A stretch of 33,276 nucleotides of DNA from positions 1 to 33,276 of the forward strand of contig CANQEP010000008.1 of the NCBI GenBank assembly GCA_947595235.1, read 5' to 3'. Both the position numbers and the translations under genes were made by a program. Of the stretch, positions 20,943 to 29,699 are shown one piece after another. Numbering within the stretch: the first letter of the stretch is position 1; every line of letters begins with the position of its first letter. The DNA is from an uncultured Clostridia bacterium (GTDB lineage Bacteria; Bacillota; Clostridia; Christensenellales; UBA1242). A model generated the notes under the pieces. That model saw nothing but the letters and a program-made list of their open reading frames with translations. It did no database searches and was not told the DNA's origin.

Positions 20943-21311
20943 GATTATTGTTTCCACAAGACTTTTTACTATGGGCACAGCCAACAAACATATTGCTACT
21001 TTACCTCCCACAATAATTTTATCTGCAATATTTTTATTTCCGCTATCTTCTGCCAAATCTGCCGTAAATTCTGTTATGTATCCAACGCCAATAACCTTTA
21101 TAATTGGTGTGACGATGTCTATCTTTACACTTGACAAACTATTTATGTATGTGAAACTCTCTATTATTTCTTCGACTTGATTTGTTATTAGCATAAATAT
21201 CAAAAGACCGCCACAAATGTTTGCCAAAACCGCAAATTCGGGCTTATATTGCTTCAAAACTATGTTGATTATGACAGTTACAACTCCTACACCGAGTATT
21301 TTTAAAAGCAT
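20931..21311 (-). CDS. spoIIIAD: Stage III sporulation protein AD
   Basis: SpoIIIAD is a small SpoIIIAC/AD-family membrane protein of the mother-cell channel complex. The 126-residue product opens with LLKILGVGVVTVIINIVLKQYKPEFAVL, has three to four membrane spans and the conserved IKVIGVGYITEFTADLAEDSGN block, and ends in a hydrophobic helix. The start at 21311 has AGGGGA in front of it; the track's extension reads back into spoIIIAC. The 5' end lies 10 nt after the spoIIIAC stop. Confidence 0.94.
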   Translation of the reverse strand: MLLKILGVGVVTVIINIVLKQYKPEFAVLANICGGLLIFMLITNQVEEIIESFTYINSLSSVKIDIVTPIIKVIGVGYITEFTADLAEDSGNKNIADKIIVGGKVAICLLAVPIVKSLVETIIALI

Positions 21312-21321
21312 ATTACTTCCC

Positions 21322-21519
21322 CTAGTACAAATCAAATAAGGTTTTTAGGCTGTCAAAAAGGCCACTAACCATATTCAAAACCATAATAAGAGAAATGACA
21401 AGTCCAGCAAGCGTGGCAAGTGTTGCAATCTCGGACTTACCTTGATGTTGAAGAATTTGACTTATAACTGCAGTCAAAATTCCAATAGCGGCAATCTTGA
21501 ATATGATATCAATGCTCAT
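21322..21519 (-). CDS. spoIIIAC: Stage III sporulation protein AC
   Basis: SpoIIIAC is a 65-residue membrane protein of the SpoIIIA complex with two spans. It shares the SpoIIIAC/AD family pattern: DIIFKIAAIGILTAVISQILQHQGKSEIATLATLAGLVISL. It lies 9 nt after spoIIIAB and 10 nt before spoIIIAD. Length is normal. Confidence 0.94.
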   Translation of the reverse strand: MSIDIIFKIAAIGILTAVISQILQHQGKSEIATLATLAGLVISLIMVLNMVSGLFDSLKTLFDLY

Positions 21520-21528
21520 CTTTGTCTC

Positions 21529-22023
21529 CTATATGATAATTATGCTCAGTACTAGCCCCACCGCGATGCTGAGTTTGTAGTATAGCCCCTCGTTTTTCTT
21601 TCGATAATCTTCTGCACGGCTAGAAAAGTTCTTTATTTCACTTGAAGCCCCCTCAATGTTGCCAAGTTCGACCTCGCTGTTGCCCGCGCCTAGCCCCAAA
21701 AAGAAACGAATTAACAATGTTTTTTCTTCTTTTGAAAGAAAAGACAGTTCTTTTGCGTTTTCTATTTCATTTACATTTCCGCTTGCGTATTTATCAAAAA
21801 TTAGAGAAAATCGCTTTTTTTCGTTTATGTCGCTAATGCTTGAAAGAAAGTCATTAAAAACGTTTTTGATAACATCTTGCTTGAAAATTATATTCCCCTT
21901 CAGTTTTTCAGTAAGAAGCAACATATCTTTGAAGAAGGCATCCCGCAAAATCATCTTTTTGCACAAATACTTTCCCACAAAGGCAGAAGAAACAACCATA
22001 CAGACGCAAATTATGTATATCAT
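21529..22023 (-). CDS. spoIIIAB: Stage III sporulation protein AB
   Basis: SpoIIIAB resembles GspF-type membrane proteins of type II secretion and type IV pili, and works with the SpoIIIAA ATPase. The 164-residue product has one N-terminal span, then the helical cytoplasmic domain with FLGLGAGNSEVELGNIE (the conserved LG..D..QI-type block) and a C-terminal span ending LVLSIIII. The ATG at 22023 is preferred over the track start. AGGAGG lies about 14 nt upstream of it, farther than usual, so the exact start is less sure. Confidence 0.9.
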   Translation of the reverse strand: MIYIICVCMVVSSAFVGKYLCKKMILRDAFFKDMLLLTEKLKGNIIFKQDVIKNVFNDFLSSISDINEKKRFSLIFDKYASGNVNEIENAKELSFLSKEEKTLLIRFFLGLGAGNSEVELGNIEGASSEIKNFSSRAEDYRKKNEGLYYKLSIAVGLVLSIIII

Positions 22024-22061
22024 AAAAAACGCAAAATCCTCCTCTTGAATGTGTAAAAATA

Positions 22062-22964
22062 CTAAAAATATATGCAATTTAGGTTTTCGTCTAGTATTTG
22101 TTCAATTGTTCCCACACCTTTATTGCTAGACAAAACGATGTATCTTTCAAATATCTTTTTCGTCATAAGTTCCTTAAAATCGTATTTTTCAAAAAGGTCA
22201 AGGTGGTTGTTTGCATGAACGGATGCAATGACTTTCACTCCCGACCTCATTGCTGTTTTACACGCCAAGATATCATCTTCGCTCATAAGTTCATCGGTTA
22301 TAATGATGTCAGGTCGAAGCGCACGAATGCCATTTGTGAATGCGTATTTCTTTGTTCCCCCAGAAACGATGTCTGTGTTCTCTCCAACGTCAAGCATGGC
22401 AACTCCATCACAACATGATGCAAGTTCAAACCTTTCATCAACCAAGAGGCAGTTATAAATTCTGTCAAGTTTTGAGATGTTTCTTGCAATATCTCTCAGC
22501 AGCGTTGTTTTTCCCGCACCTGGTGGCGAAATGATGAGCGTGCTCTTCACTCCATTGTCACTTGCAATAAATTTGAAGACCTCTTTTGAACAGCCAACCA
22601 CCTCATGCGGTATTCTTATGTGGATGGAGGAAATGTTCTTTATTGTTGTTGGCATAAAGTTGTCACTTGAAACACTTTCACCCGCGATGCCAATCCTTAT
22701 ACCCCCCTTCGCGGTTATATAACCTTGCTTTATTTGACTGTTATAGGCGTAGAGCGAGTTTTCTGTCGCAGACCTTAGAACAAGTTCAAGTTCCTTTGTT
22801 GTTACGTAGACTTTTTCTCCGCTCGGATAAGTTAGGTGCATATTTTTTCCTTTGTACATGACAAGCGCGGGGCAATTCCTTCTTAGGCGGATTTCTTCAA
22901 GGTGAGCAATGTCCAGTCTTTCAACAAGGCTATAAATATTCTCGGGCAAAAGCCACTTTAACAT
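22062..22964 (-). CDS. spoIIIAA: Stage III sporulation protein AA (ATPase)
   Basis: SpoIIIAA is the cytoplasmic ATPase of the SpoIIIA complex, related to secretion ATPases such as GspE, and needed for late forespore gene expression. The 300-residue protein has an N-terminal domain with HLEEIRLRRNCPALV and QGYITAKGGIRIGIAG. Walker A is PPGAGKTT (about residues 147-154) and Walker B is DIIITDE (about 220-226); the C-terminal His-containing VKVIASVHANN block follows. AGGAGG precedes the ATG. It is the first gene of the spoIIIA operon, which lies immediately after efp, the same order as in B. subtilis. No convincing sigma-E promoter was found in the 66-nt gap. Confidence 0.95.
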   Translation of the reverse strand: MLKWLLPENIYSLVERLDIAHLEEIRLRRNCPALVMYKGKNMHLTYPSGEKVYVTTKELELVLRSATENSLYAYNSQIKQGYITAKGGIRIGIAGESVSSDNFMPTTIKNISSIHIRIPHEVVGCSKEVFKFIASDNGVKSTLIISPPGAGKTTLLRDIARNISKLDRIYNCLLVDERFELASCCDGVAMLDVGENTDIVSGGTKKYAFTNGIRALRPDIIITDELMSEDDILACKTAMRSGVKVIASVHANNHLDLFEKYDFKELMTKKIFERYIVLSSNKGVGTIEQILDENLNCIYF

Positions 22965-23030
22965 AGAATCCTCCTATTTATTAAAAGATACTACCCATGC
23001 GTTTGTTATATGTTTTTGCGCACAAAAAAA

Positions 23031-23051
23031 ATATGTCAAAAATTGACATAT
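23031..23051 (-). terminator. Terminator after efp
   Basis: ATATGTCAA / TTGACATAT forms a 9-bp stem with a 3-nt loop, followed on the minus strand by TTTTTTTT. It lies 23 nt past the efp stop and isolates efp from the spoIIIA operon. Confidence 0.85.
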
Positions 23052-23073
23052 CTTTTTCATTTTTATATAGGAA

Positions 23074-23631
23074 TTAGCACCTTGACATATATGTTCCGGT
23101 GCGGGTATCAATTCGTATTTTGTCGCCGTTGTTGACAAATAGTGGAACTTGAATAACGTAGCCGGTTTCAAGTGTTGCAGGCTTGAAACTTGCCTTTGAG
23201 GTGTCGCCTTGGATTGCAGGTTCGCATTCAACAATGTTAAGTTCAACAAATGTTGGTGGCTCAACGCTGAACGCTTGCCCCTTATAGAATTGAATAACAC
23301 AATTCATGTTCTCGGTCATGAAGTTAAGAGCGTCCTCAACTTGGTCTTTGTTGAGCGGAACTTGCTCATAGGTCTCGTTGTCCATGAAATAGTAAAGGCC
23401 GCTGTCATTGTAAAGGTACATCATTTCTTTTCTTTCGATGTGCGCCTTTTCAAACTTTTCAACTGGGTTGAAAGTCTTTTCAATAACTTGACCAGTCACA
23501 ATATTTTTAAGTTTTGTTCTTACAAAGGCAGCCCCTTTGCCCGGCTTTACATGAAGGAAATCAACAACGATATAAATCTTTCCCTCAATCTCAATAGTAA
23601 CTCCTTTTCTTAGTTCACCAGCAGTAATCAT
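23074..23631 (-). CDS. efp: Translation elongation factor P
   Basis: EF-P binds between the ribosomal P and E sites and helps the ribosome through polyproline stretches. The 185-residue protein has the three beta-barrel domains: the KOW-like N-terminus with [10 protein letters not shown], the modified-loop motif [10 protein letters not shown] and the C-terminal [15 protein letters not shown]32 is at the position that is modified in B. subtilis EF-P. The start is set by GGAGG five bases upstream; the track's 19-residue extension reads through the promoter. It is followed by spoIIIAA as in B. subtilis. The unknown neighbour with a Pro/Ala tail may be one of its clients. Confidence 0.96.
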   Translation of the reverse strand: MITAGELRKGVTIEIEGKIYIVVDFLHVKPGKGAAFVRTKLKNIVTGQVIEKTFNPVEKFEKAHIERKEMMYLYNDSGLYYFMDNETYEQVPLNKDQVEDALNFMTENMNCVIQFYKGQAFSVEPPTFVELNIVECEPAIQGDTSKASFKPATLETGYVIQVPLFVNNGDKIRIDTRTGTYMSRC

Positions 23632-23659
23632 AAAATCCTCCAATCGTTTTATCTTTTTG

Positions 23660-23688
23660 ATTATATCACAGCATTTTTGTTTAATCAA
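23660..23688 (-). promoter_or_regulatory. Promoter of efp
   Basis: On the minus strand, TTGATT, a 17-nt spacer and a perfect TATAAT are present. The -35 box overlaps the last codons of the upstream endonuclease IV-like gene. The expected leader is about 20 nt and carries GGAGG. Confidence 0.8.
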
Positions 23689-24532
23689 TCAATTTAGAAA
23701 AAATCTTTTGCATAGATTGTGCATCTTTTGTCTGATTGCCCCTACTTTCACAGATAACATTGCCCTCTATGCCAAGTTTCTTTAGAACTTTCGCAAGTGG
23801 CTCAAAGTCTGGACCATAGCCCTCTTCGTCGCTGTCAAAGTCAAGATGCTTGAGTTCGCCCTTTTCTCCATACATGACTTTTGAAAAGTGGATATGCACT
23901 TTTTTGTACCTTTCGCCCATGTACTTTTTAAGGGTCATAAACACATTTTCGAAGTCCTCTTCGGTCTTTAACGAGCCCAGCCCGTACGCATTGATGTGTC
24001 CAAAGTCAAGAGTTGGAATGTATCTTTCGTCAAGAGCGCAAATCTTCGCGATTTCCTCAACCGTTCCAATTTGGCCATGCTTTCCCATGGTCTCGGGGCA
24101 AACGTACATATCGTTCATGCCAAACTCGTCAAGCAAAATTCTAAGTTCGCTCATCCTTTTCATAACAAGGTCAAACGCCACTTCTCGCGTGTTTTTTGTG
24201 AGACTGCCAGGATGAATGACCAATTTTTTCGCGCCAAGCAACTTCATTTTTTGCAAACTACTTATGATATACATCTTTGACTTTTCAGCCATCATGTCAT
24301 CAGGGTTTGCCAAATTTATGTAGTAGGGTCCGTGCACGCTGACCTCAATGTTCTTATCGTCAAACAACTTTTTGAGTTTTTCTGCCTTCTCGTCTGAAAG
24401 ATGAATGCCCTTGTTGAAAGCATACTCATACGCGTCAAGCCCATGCGAAGTTATCCACGAGGGCATCTCTTCGGTGTGCTTATGCTCCTTTAAAAATTCT
24501 TCACAAAAGCCCGAAGGCCCAAACCTCATCAT
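23681..24532 (-). CDS. Endonuclease IV-like TIM-barrel metalloenzyme
   Basis: This 283-residue protein belongs to the AP-endonuclease-2 (xylose-isomerase-like) TIM-barrel group, which includes DNA repair endonuclease IV. The expected metal ligands are visible: H67 in [11 protein letters not shown]107 in VIHPGS, E147 in [10 protein letters not shown]176 and H179 in LDFGHINA, H213/H215 in VHIHFSK, and E262 in ICESRG. The ETMGK and [10 protein letters not shown] blocks resemble Nfo. LDFGH replaces the usual Nfo D-T-C-H, so a related sugar or small-molecule enzyme remains possible. It overlaps truB by 4 nt and ends the nusA operon. This is not a common place for nfo. Confidence 0.75.
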   Translation of the reverse strand: MMRFGPSGFCEEFLKEHKHTEEMPSWITSHGLDAYEYAFNKGIHLSDEKAEKLKKLFDDKNIEVSVHGPYYINLANPDDMMAEKSKMYIISSLQKMKLLGAKKLVIHPGSLTKNTREVAFDLVMKRMSELRILLDEFGMNDMYVCPETMGKHGQIGTVEEIAKICALDERYIPTLDFGHINAYGLGSLKTEEDFENVFMTLKKYMGERYKKVHIHFSKVMYGEKGELKHLDFDSDEEGYGPDFEPLAKVLKKLGIEGNVICESRGNQTKDAQSMQKIFSKLID

Positions 24533-25389
24533 AAATTCTCTCCTTCAAACAAATATATCTTTATTTTAAGTTCACCATTTTCGCAAGACAAAACACCAAA
24601 CTCACTTTCGTTATAAAACGCCAAATAGTCGCCACTTTTTATATTTCTTTTAATGGTCTTGCCCTCTTGCAAGGTCTTTGCATCGCTCTTTGAAAGGTCA
24701 ATCCTTTCAATCCCCAAAACATCTTGAACCCTTATAAGACACTTTTCATTATCCTCTTCAATCTCGTTTAAAGTGAAAGAATTTTCTAATGTGAATGGTC
24801 CGCTTCTTTGCCTTATTATTGCGACTGTGGTTGCCACTGTGTTCAGTTTTTCTGCCAAATCGCGAACAATACTTCGCACATATGTTCCCGCGCTGCAATG
24901 GATTTTTAGCGCAAAAACGCCATTTTGATGCCATTTTTCAACATTTATTGAGTAAATTTGCACTTTTTTTGGAGCGAGTGAAAATTCTTTCCCCTCTTTT
25001 GCAAGAGCGTATGCCCTTTTTCCGTTCACCATTTTTGCAGAGAAATTTGGCGGGATTTGGCTGGTCTCTTTTTCAAGTTCACTTGCAACTCTTTTTAAGT
25101 TTTCAAGCGAAACAGAGACCAAGTCTCTTTTCATGACCTTGCCCTCGCTGTCTAGGGTGTCGGTCAAAACTCCAACTTTCATGAGAGCAAAGTACACTTT
25201 GTCTTTGTTCAAAAAGTAGTCAAAAAATCTTGTGGCCTTGCCAACTGCAACTGGCAAAACCCCGCTGGCAAGTGGGTCAAGCGTCCCAAGGTGTCCAACG
25301 CGCTTTTCGTTTAATATGTGTTTCAACTTGCTGACAACATACCCTGACGAAACGCCAGTCGGTTTCAAAACATTAAAAAATCCAATCAC
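24529..25389 (-). CDS. truB: tRNA pseudouridine-55 synthase
   Basis: TruB makes the pseudouridine at position 55 in the T-loop of nearly all tRNAs. The 286-residue protein has the catalytic motif GHLGTLDPLASGVLPVAVG, with the nucleophile D38, the KPTGVSS opening, GKRAYALAKEG and CSAGTYVRSIVRDL. The C-terminus carries a PUA-like extension (about 230-286). It overlaps nrnA and the endonuclease IV-like gene by 4 nt each. In many Firmicutes ribF follows truB; it does not here. Confidence 0.95.
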   Translation of the reverse strand: MIGFFNVLKPTGVSSGYVVSKLKHILNEKRVGHLGTLDPLASGVLPVAVGKATRFFDYFLNKDKVYFALMKVGVLTDTLDSEGKVMKRDLVSVSLENLKRVASELEKETSQIPPNFSAKMVNGKRAYALAKEGKEFSLAPKKVQIYSINVEKWHQNGVFALKIHCSAGTYVRSIVRDLAEKLNTVATTVAIIRQRSGPFTLENSFTLNEIEEDNEKCLIRVQDVLGIERIDLSKSDAKTLQEGKTIKRNIKSGDYLAFYNESEFGVLSCENGELKIKIYLFEGENL

Positions 25390-26369
25390 AATCTTTTAAG
25401 TTCCTTTTCCATTTCGGCAAGAAGTTTCTTTTTTGCGTTTTCGCCACTGTCATAGATTTTGCAACCCGACGCTTTTAAGTGTCCACCACCGCCAAACGCC
25501 ATGGCGATGTTCCTTGCGCTGTAGTCCCCTTTGCTTCTTATTGACACTCTGAACGCCCCCCTTTCGTTGGGGTCTTCACTTAAAAGTGCGTCAATCAAAA
25601 CGCTTTGTATGTCTGTTCCAATGTCAACAAGCCCCTCGGTGTCGGTGAAACTTGCGCCCGCACTAACTATGTCGTCTGCAGTAAGAACGCATATGGCGAG
25701 TTTACCATCAGAGTGAAGTTCAAGGTTATTGAAAACAAACTTTTTGAGGTTGAATGCAGAAAGTGTCATGCTTTTAAAGATTGGAACCATGATTTCGTCC
25801 ATTGGCATTTTTGTTTTTTCAAAGAGGTCGCTACATATTCTCATTGTCTTTGCCGAGGTGTTTGACTGCTTTAGCGCGCCCGTATCTGTATAAATTCCCG
25901 ACAAAAGAAGTCTGCACGAAACACTGTCAAGTTCCACATTCATAACATTGAACAACTCATACAAAAGTTCGCAAGTTGACGAAGCCTTTTCGTTGAGGTA
26001 GTGAAGTTTTGTGTAGACGGGCGTGCCGACATGGTGGTCAATGCTGATGGTGGTTTTTGTTCCTTTCTTGTACTTATAAAAGTATTTGCCAATTCTCTTC
26101 TCGTCACCGCTGTCTAGTATGATGGCGACATCATATGTTTTCAAACTTTCGTTGTTAATTTTTTCGTAGCCGTCAAGAATGGTGATGTTGCTTGGAAATC
26201 CCGAATGAGAAAAGACATGGGCGGTCTTGCCCATTTTCTCCAAAACTCTCTTTAAAACAAGGCTTGAGCAAAGTGCGTCAAAGTCGGTGTTGATATGCGA
26301 ATAAATAGAAAAAGTATTAAAATTTTTCAATGCCTCTGCAATGGCATTCAAATTTTCTTTGTTATCCAT
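25386..26369 (-). CDS. nrnA: DHH/DHHA1 phosphoesterase (NrnA-like)
   Basis: NrnA-type enzymes degrade nanoRNAs and pAp, and some act on cyclic dinucleotide products. The 327-residue protein has the DHH motifs IYSHINTDFDALCSSL, VAIILDSGD and SIDHHVGT, and the C-terminal DHHA1 motif GGGGHLKASGC. The first motif reads NTDFDA instead of the more usual PDGDA, but both metal-binding Asp residues are kept. The start is moved to the second ATG (26369), because GGGGATAAA precedes it at normal spacing. It lies between rbfA and truB, the standard location. Confidence 0.9.
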   Translation of the reverse strand: MDNKENLNAIAEALKNFNTFSIYSHINTDFDALCSSLVLKRVLEKMGKTAHVFSHSGFPSNITILDGYEKINNESLKTYDVAIILDSGDEKRIGKYFYKYKKGTKTTISIDHHVGTPVYTKLHYLNEKASSTCELLYELFNVMNVELDSVSCRLLLSGIYTDTGALKQSNTSAKTMRICSDLFEKTKMPMDEIMVPIFKSMTLSAFNLKKFVFNNLELHSDGKLAICVLTADDIVSAGASFTDTEGLVDIGTDIQSVLIDALLSEDPNERGAFRVSIRSKGDYSARNIAMAFGGGGHLKASGCKIYDSGENAKKKLLAEMEKELKRL

Positions 26370-26724
26370 TTTTATCCCCATTTGACACTTTGTCTATAAG
26401 TTTGAGAAGTTTTTGCCCTCTCTCATAGGAGTTGTCAACTTCGAACTCAAGTTCGGGCATGGTCTTTAACCTCACCATGTGCATGAGTTCATGACGAATG
26501 AAGTTCTTTGCATGATTTAGTGTTGCAACGACCAATTCCTCGGTGTCGCTGGCAGAGAGCACGCTTATTCCAACTTTTGCAACGCTCAAGTCGGGAGCGG
26601 TTTCAACAAAAGTGACCGAGATAATTAGTCCGTCAAGGTCGGGATTGTTAAGCCTGTTAGAAATTATCTCGGCAATGGCCTTTTGAAGTTCGCTGTTGAT
26701 TCTGCTCATTCTTATGTTTGCCAT
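26362..26724 (-). CDS. rbfA: 30S ribosome-binding factor A
   Basis: RbfA binds the small subunit and helps mature the 16S rRNA 5' end, notably in the cold. The 120-residue KH-like protein has the family blocks RMSRINSELQKAIAEII, LDGLIISVTFVETAPDLSVAKVGISV and LKTMPELEFEVDNSYERG. It starts 8 nt after infB, and its end overlaps nrnA by 8 nt. Confidence 0.95.
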   Translation of the reverse strand: MANIRMSRINSELQKAIAEIISNRLNNPDLDGLIISVTFVETAPDLSVAKVGISVLSASDTEELVVATLNHAKNFIRHELMHMVRLKTMPELEFEVDNSYERGQKLLKLIDKVSNGDKNG

Positions 26725-26732
26725 ATATTCTC

Positions 26733-29150
26733 CTATATCCTTTCAAGCGAGTATGTTTCGATGATGTCTCCAACCATGATATCGCTGAAGCCTTGAAGCG
26801 TTGCGCCAAACTCAAAGCCCGCGCTAACGTCTTTCACTTCGGCTTTTTCACGCTGGAGTGTTGCAATAGTTCCTTCATAGATTTGTTTGTCTTTTCTTAG
26901 AAGTCTAACCTTGCTACCCCTTGTTATCTTGCCGTCAAGCACATACGAACCCGCAATAACTCCCACCTTGCTGGCCTTGAAGAGCATTCTTACTTCTGCG
27001 TGGCCGGTGACAACTTCTTTGTACTTTGGAGTTAGCATCTTTGTTATCTCTTCGTTAACGAAGTCAATCGCCTCATAGATGACTTTGAAGAATTTGATGT
27101 TGACATTTTTCTTCTCTGCCATGGTCTTTGCCTTTGCGTCTGGCTTGACGTTGAAAGCAATTATAACGGCGTTTGATGCCTCGGCAAGCATGATGTCGTT
27201 CTCGTTAACCGCACCAACACCGCCGTGGATACATCTGACCTTGACTTCTTCGTTTTGGATATCGCCAAGCGACTGCCTTAGCGCCTCAATAGAGCCTTGC
27301 ACGTCGCCCTTGATGATGACGTTGTAGTCTTTGAAGTTGCTGTCGGCAATCTTGCTAAGAAGGTTGTCAAGCGAAACATCTTCTGCCTTTATCATGCTTG
27401 TTCTCTGCTTTGCGTTTCTTTCGGTGAGAATTTGCTTTGAGAACTTTTCGTCAACAACATAGAGTTGGTCTCCCGCATTTGGAACGCTTGTGAGACCAAG
27501 AATTGCAACAGGGGTTGACGGAGTTGCCTTCTTGACGTGTTGACCATTCTCGTTAATCATGGCCCTGACCTTACCCGTTGCAGTTCCGGCAACAACAACG
27601 TCTCCAATATTGAGAGTTCCATTTTGGACAAGCACGGTCGCAACAGTTCCCATGCCCTTGTCTAGCCTTGCCTCGATGATGCTACCCGATGCCTTTCTGT
27701 TTGGATTTGCTCTGAGGTTTTGATACTCGGCAACGAACAATACCATTTCAAGAAGTTTGTCGACATTTGTGCCCTTCTTTGCAGAAATTGGCACCATAAT
27801 GGTCTCGCCACCCCACTCTTCGGGCATCACGCCCTCGGCTGCAAGTTCCTCTTTTACTTTGTCAATGTTTGCCGTTGGAACATCAATCTTGTTTATTGCA
27901 ACAATCATTGGCACATTTGCCTCTTTTATGAACTTGATGCTCTCTTTTGTTTGTGGCATAACGCCGTCGTCGGCAGCAACAACCAAGATTGCAACGTCAG
28001 TTAGGTTCGCACCTCGCTTTCTCATCTCGTTGAATGCGGCGTGACCCGGAGTGTCAATAAAGGTTACATACTCGCCGTTGACCTTGATTTGGTATGCGCC
28101 AATGTGCTGGGTGATTCCCCCCGCCTCGCTAGAAATGACATTGGTCTTTCTTATGTAGTCAAGAAGTGAGGTCTTTCCGTGGTCAACGTGACCCATAACA
28201 GTTACAACAGGAGGACGCTTAACAAGTGTTTCTTCGCTGTCGCTGTCTGTGCTGTGGATGTCGGCAAGTTTCTCTTCAAAGGTCTTTTCCACCTTCTTTT
28301 CAAGGGTTACCCCAAGTTCGCTCGCGATGAGTTCGGCGCTGTCGAAGTCAATGTTTGAGTTGATGTTGACCATCATTCCAAGAAGAAGGAATTTGCTCAT
28401 AATCTCGCTGACTGGTCTGCCGATTTTTTCGGCAAGCAACTTGACAGTGAGGTTGTCGGTGGTTATGACTGCATGGTCAACTTTTGGCATGACAATCTTT
28501 GTTCCTTCTTTTGACTTTTTCGACCCGCGCTTTCTTGAGCCCATGCGTCCGCCATCGTCATAGAGGGTGTCGTCCTCGACATAGCCTCTCATGACAAGCG
28601 CTCTCTTGTTCATTGCCTTCTTGTCTTCGCCCGCCTTTTCGAAGGTCTTTTTCTTTGGCGCATGACTTAAAGTGTTAGGCTTAACAAGAGTGCTGGCGTC
28701 CATCTTTTCGGGAGTGAATGTCCTTTGCTGAAAAGGTCTTCCACCTTGAGGATTTGGCCTTGGTCCACTTGGCCTTGTGCCGTTTTGGTTCTGGCTAAAT
28801 GGTCTTGGAGGGCGACCACTTGCGCCTTGGAACCCAGTTTGCCTTTGCACGCCAGATTGCATCTGCCTTTGCCTTGGCTCGAAGTTGCGCGTTACAGAAG
28901 AAGATGGCTGAGGCCTTGTTTCTGTTTTTTCTTCTTTCACTTCTAATTTTGACTCAACTTTTATGGCTGGCTCTTTTGCTGGCGCAGACTGTCTGTTTCT
29001 TTCCAAGGTGTTTGAAAGGCTACTAAGTTTTTGTCTTGCGCGCTTGAGAGAATTGGCAAGATTGTTCAATCCGCCACTTCTCAAAAGTTCGCTGAGTTTT
29101 TGAATGTTGTTAAGTTGCATTTTGCTTTGTGTGTTTTCTGTGTTAGTCAA
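26733..29150 (-). CDS. infB: Translation initiation factor IF-2
   Basis: IF-2 is the GTPase that brings initiator tRNA to the 30S subunit and promotes subunit joining. The 805-residue protein has a long N-terminal region (about 1-225) rich in Gln, Arg, Pro and Gly (SGRPPRPFSQNQNGTRP and similar). IF2_N domain residues are at about 228-285. The G domain has GHVDHGKT (320-327), DTPGH and NKID, followed by the beta-barrel domains II-IV. The start is TTG; AGGAGG lies eight bases before it, which supports this codon. It begins 11 nt after ylxQ. The low-complexity N-terminus is longer than the core requires but common in IF-2. Confidence 0.96.
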   Translation of the reverse strand: MTNTENTQSKMQLNNIQKLSELLRSGGLNNLANSLKRARQKLSSLSNTLERNRQSAPAKEPAIKVESKLEVKEEKTETRPQPSSSVTRNFEPRQRQMQSGVQRQTGFQGASGRPPRPFSQNQNGTRPSGPRPNPQGGRPFQQRTFTPEKMDASTLVKPNTLSHAPKKKTFEKAGEDKKAMNKRALVMRGYVEDDTLYDDGGRMGSRKRGSKKSKEGTKIVMPKVDHAVITTDNLTVKLLAEKIGRPVSEIMSKFLLLGMMVNINSNIDFDSAELIASELGVTLEKKVEKTFEEKLADIHSTDSDSEETLVKRPPVVTVMGHVDHGKTSLLDYIRKTNVISSEAGGITQHIGAYQIKVNGEYVTFIDTPGHAAFNEMRKRGANLTDVAILVVAADDGVMPQTKESIKFIKEANVPMIVAINKIDVPTANIDKVKEELAAEGVMPEEWGGETIMVPISAKKGTNVDKLLEMVLFVAEYQNLRANPNRKASGSIIEARLDKGMGTVATVLVQNGTLNIGDVVVAGTATGKVRAMINENGQHVKKATPSTPVAILGLTSVPNAGDQLYVVDEKFSKQILTERNAKQRTSMIKAEDVSLDNLLSKIADSNFKDYNVIIKGDVQGSIEALRQSLGDIQNEEVKVRCIHGGVGAVNENDIMLAEASNAVIIAFNVKPDAKAKTMAEKKNVNIKFFKVIYEAIDFVNEEITKMLTPKYKEVVTGHAEVRMLFKASKVGVIAGSYVLDGKITRGSKVRLLRKDKQIYEGTIATLQREKAEVKDVSAGFEFGATLQGFSDIMVGDIIETYSLERI

Positions 29151-29161
29151 GTTTGTCCCTC

Positions 29162-29458
29162 CTAAATTTCCATTTGACTAATTATTGCTTTTGATAGTTC
29201 TTCACTTTTTGAGCCTATGGCAAGAACTTTGTCGTTTTTTGTCAGTTCAAAGAAGTCAGTGCTTTCAATTTCATAGACTTTGCAGTTGTTTTTCTCGCCC
29301 AGCCTTTGACATCTCTCTTTTGAAGAGGCTGACAAGGCGCTTGAGTACATTATAAGATAAAGTTTCTTTTTCTCGAAGTTGTCGATGCCATAAACAACTT
29401 GCCTTGCGCGCTCCAAAAAGCCGTAGTATGATTTGACTTTGTTATTTATTTTGAGCAA
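29162..29458 (-). CDS. ylxQ: L7Ae-family ribosomal-type protein YlxQ
   Basis: YlxQ is a small L7Ae/L30e-like RNA-binding protein, encoded between ylxR and infB in Firmicutes. The chosen start is a TTG at 29458, with AGGAG seven bases upstream, giving 98 residues. The track's 13 extra residues lie within ylxR. Visible family features are the ARQVVYGIDN and KLYLIMYSSALSASSKERCQ segments. The role is not settled; kink-turn RNA binding is suspected from the fold. Confidence 0.85.
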   Translation of the reverse strand: MLKINNKVKSYYGFLERARQVVYGIDNFEKKKLYLIMYSSALSASSKERCQRLGEKNNCKVYEIESTDFFELTKNDKVLAIGSKSEELSKAIISQMEI

Positions 29459-29699
29459 GTTTAATCTCCTCATAAATGGAGTCATCGACCTCGCCAAGAG
29501 TTCGAGAAATGAGTTTTGACTTTATGGCCTTTGCAAGGCATTCACTCTTTTTGCAAAGATACACGCTTCTTCCATTTATTCTTTTGTCTTTCTCAACGCT
29601 TATTTTGCCGCTGGGCTCTCTCACAATCTTAACAAGTTCGCCCTTTTCTTTCCTTTCGCGACAAATAGCGCACATTCTTATTGGTGATTTTTTTTCCAT
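29442..29699 (-). CDS. ylxR: RNA-binding protein YlxR (DUF448)
   Basis: YlxR is an 85-residue nucleic-acid-binding protein encoded after nusA. The family pattern is plain: PIRMCAICRERKEKGELVKIVR, then NGRSVYLCKKSECLAKAIK. The three Cys that are typical of the fold are present. The gene starts at the last base of the nusA stop region and overlaps ylxQ by 17 nt from the corrected start. Reported roles include control of RNase P RNA or of transcription, depending on the species. Confidence 0.92.
   Translation of the reverse strand: MEKKSPIRMCAICRERKEKGELVKIVREPSGKISVEKDKRINGRSVYLCKKSECLAKAIKSKLISRTLGEVDDSIYEEIKLAQNK

Noticed and set aside
20932-20991. Upstream start of SpoIIIAE inside spoIIIAD
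   Set aside because: The extension is spoIIIAD read in another frame. The GTG at 20931 leads directly into a signal peptide.
22965-23030. Sigma-E promoter of spoIIIAA
   Set aside because: A sigma-E promoter is expected from biology, but ACATAT and AGTATC do not form a convincing -35/-10 pair at the right spacing.
23632-23688. Nineteen-residue N-terminal extension of EF-P
   Set aside because: The efp promoter and GGAGG ribosome site lie in it, and the family starts at [10 protein letters not shown]-type sequences.
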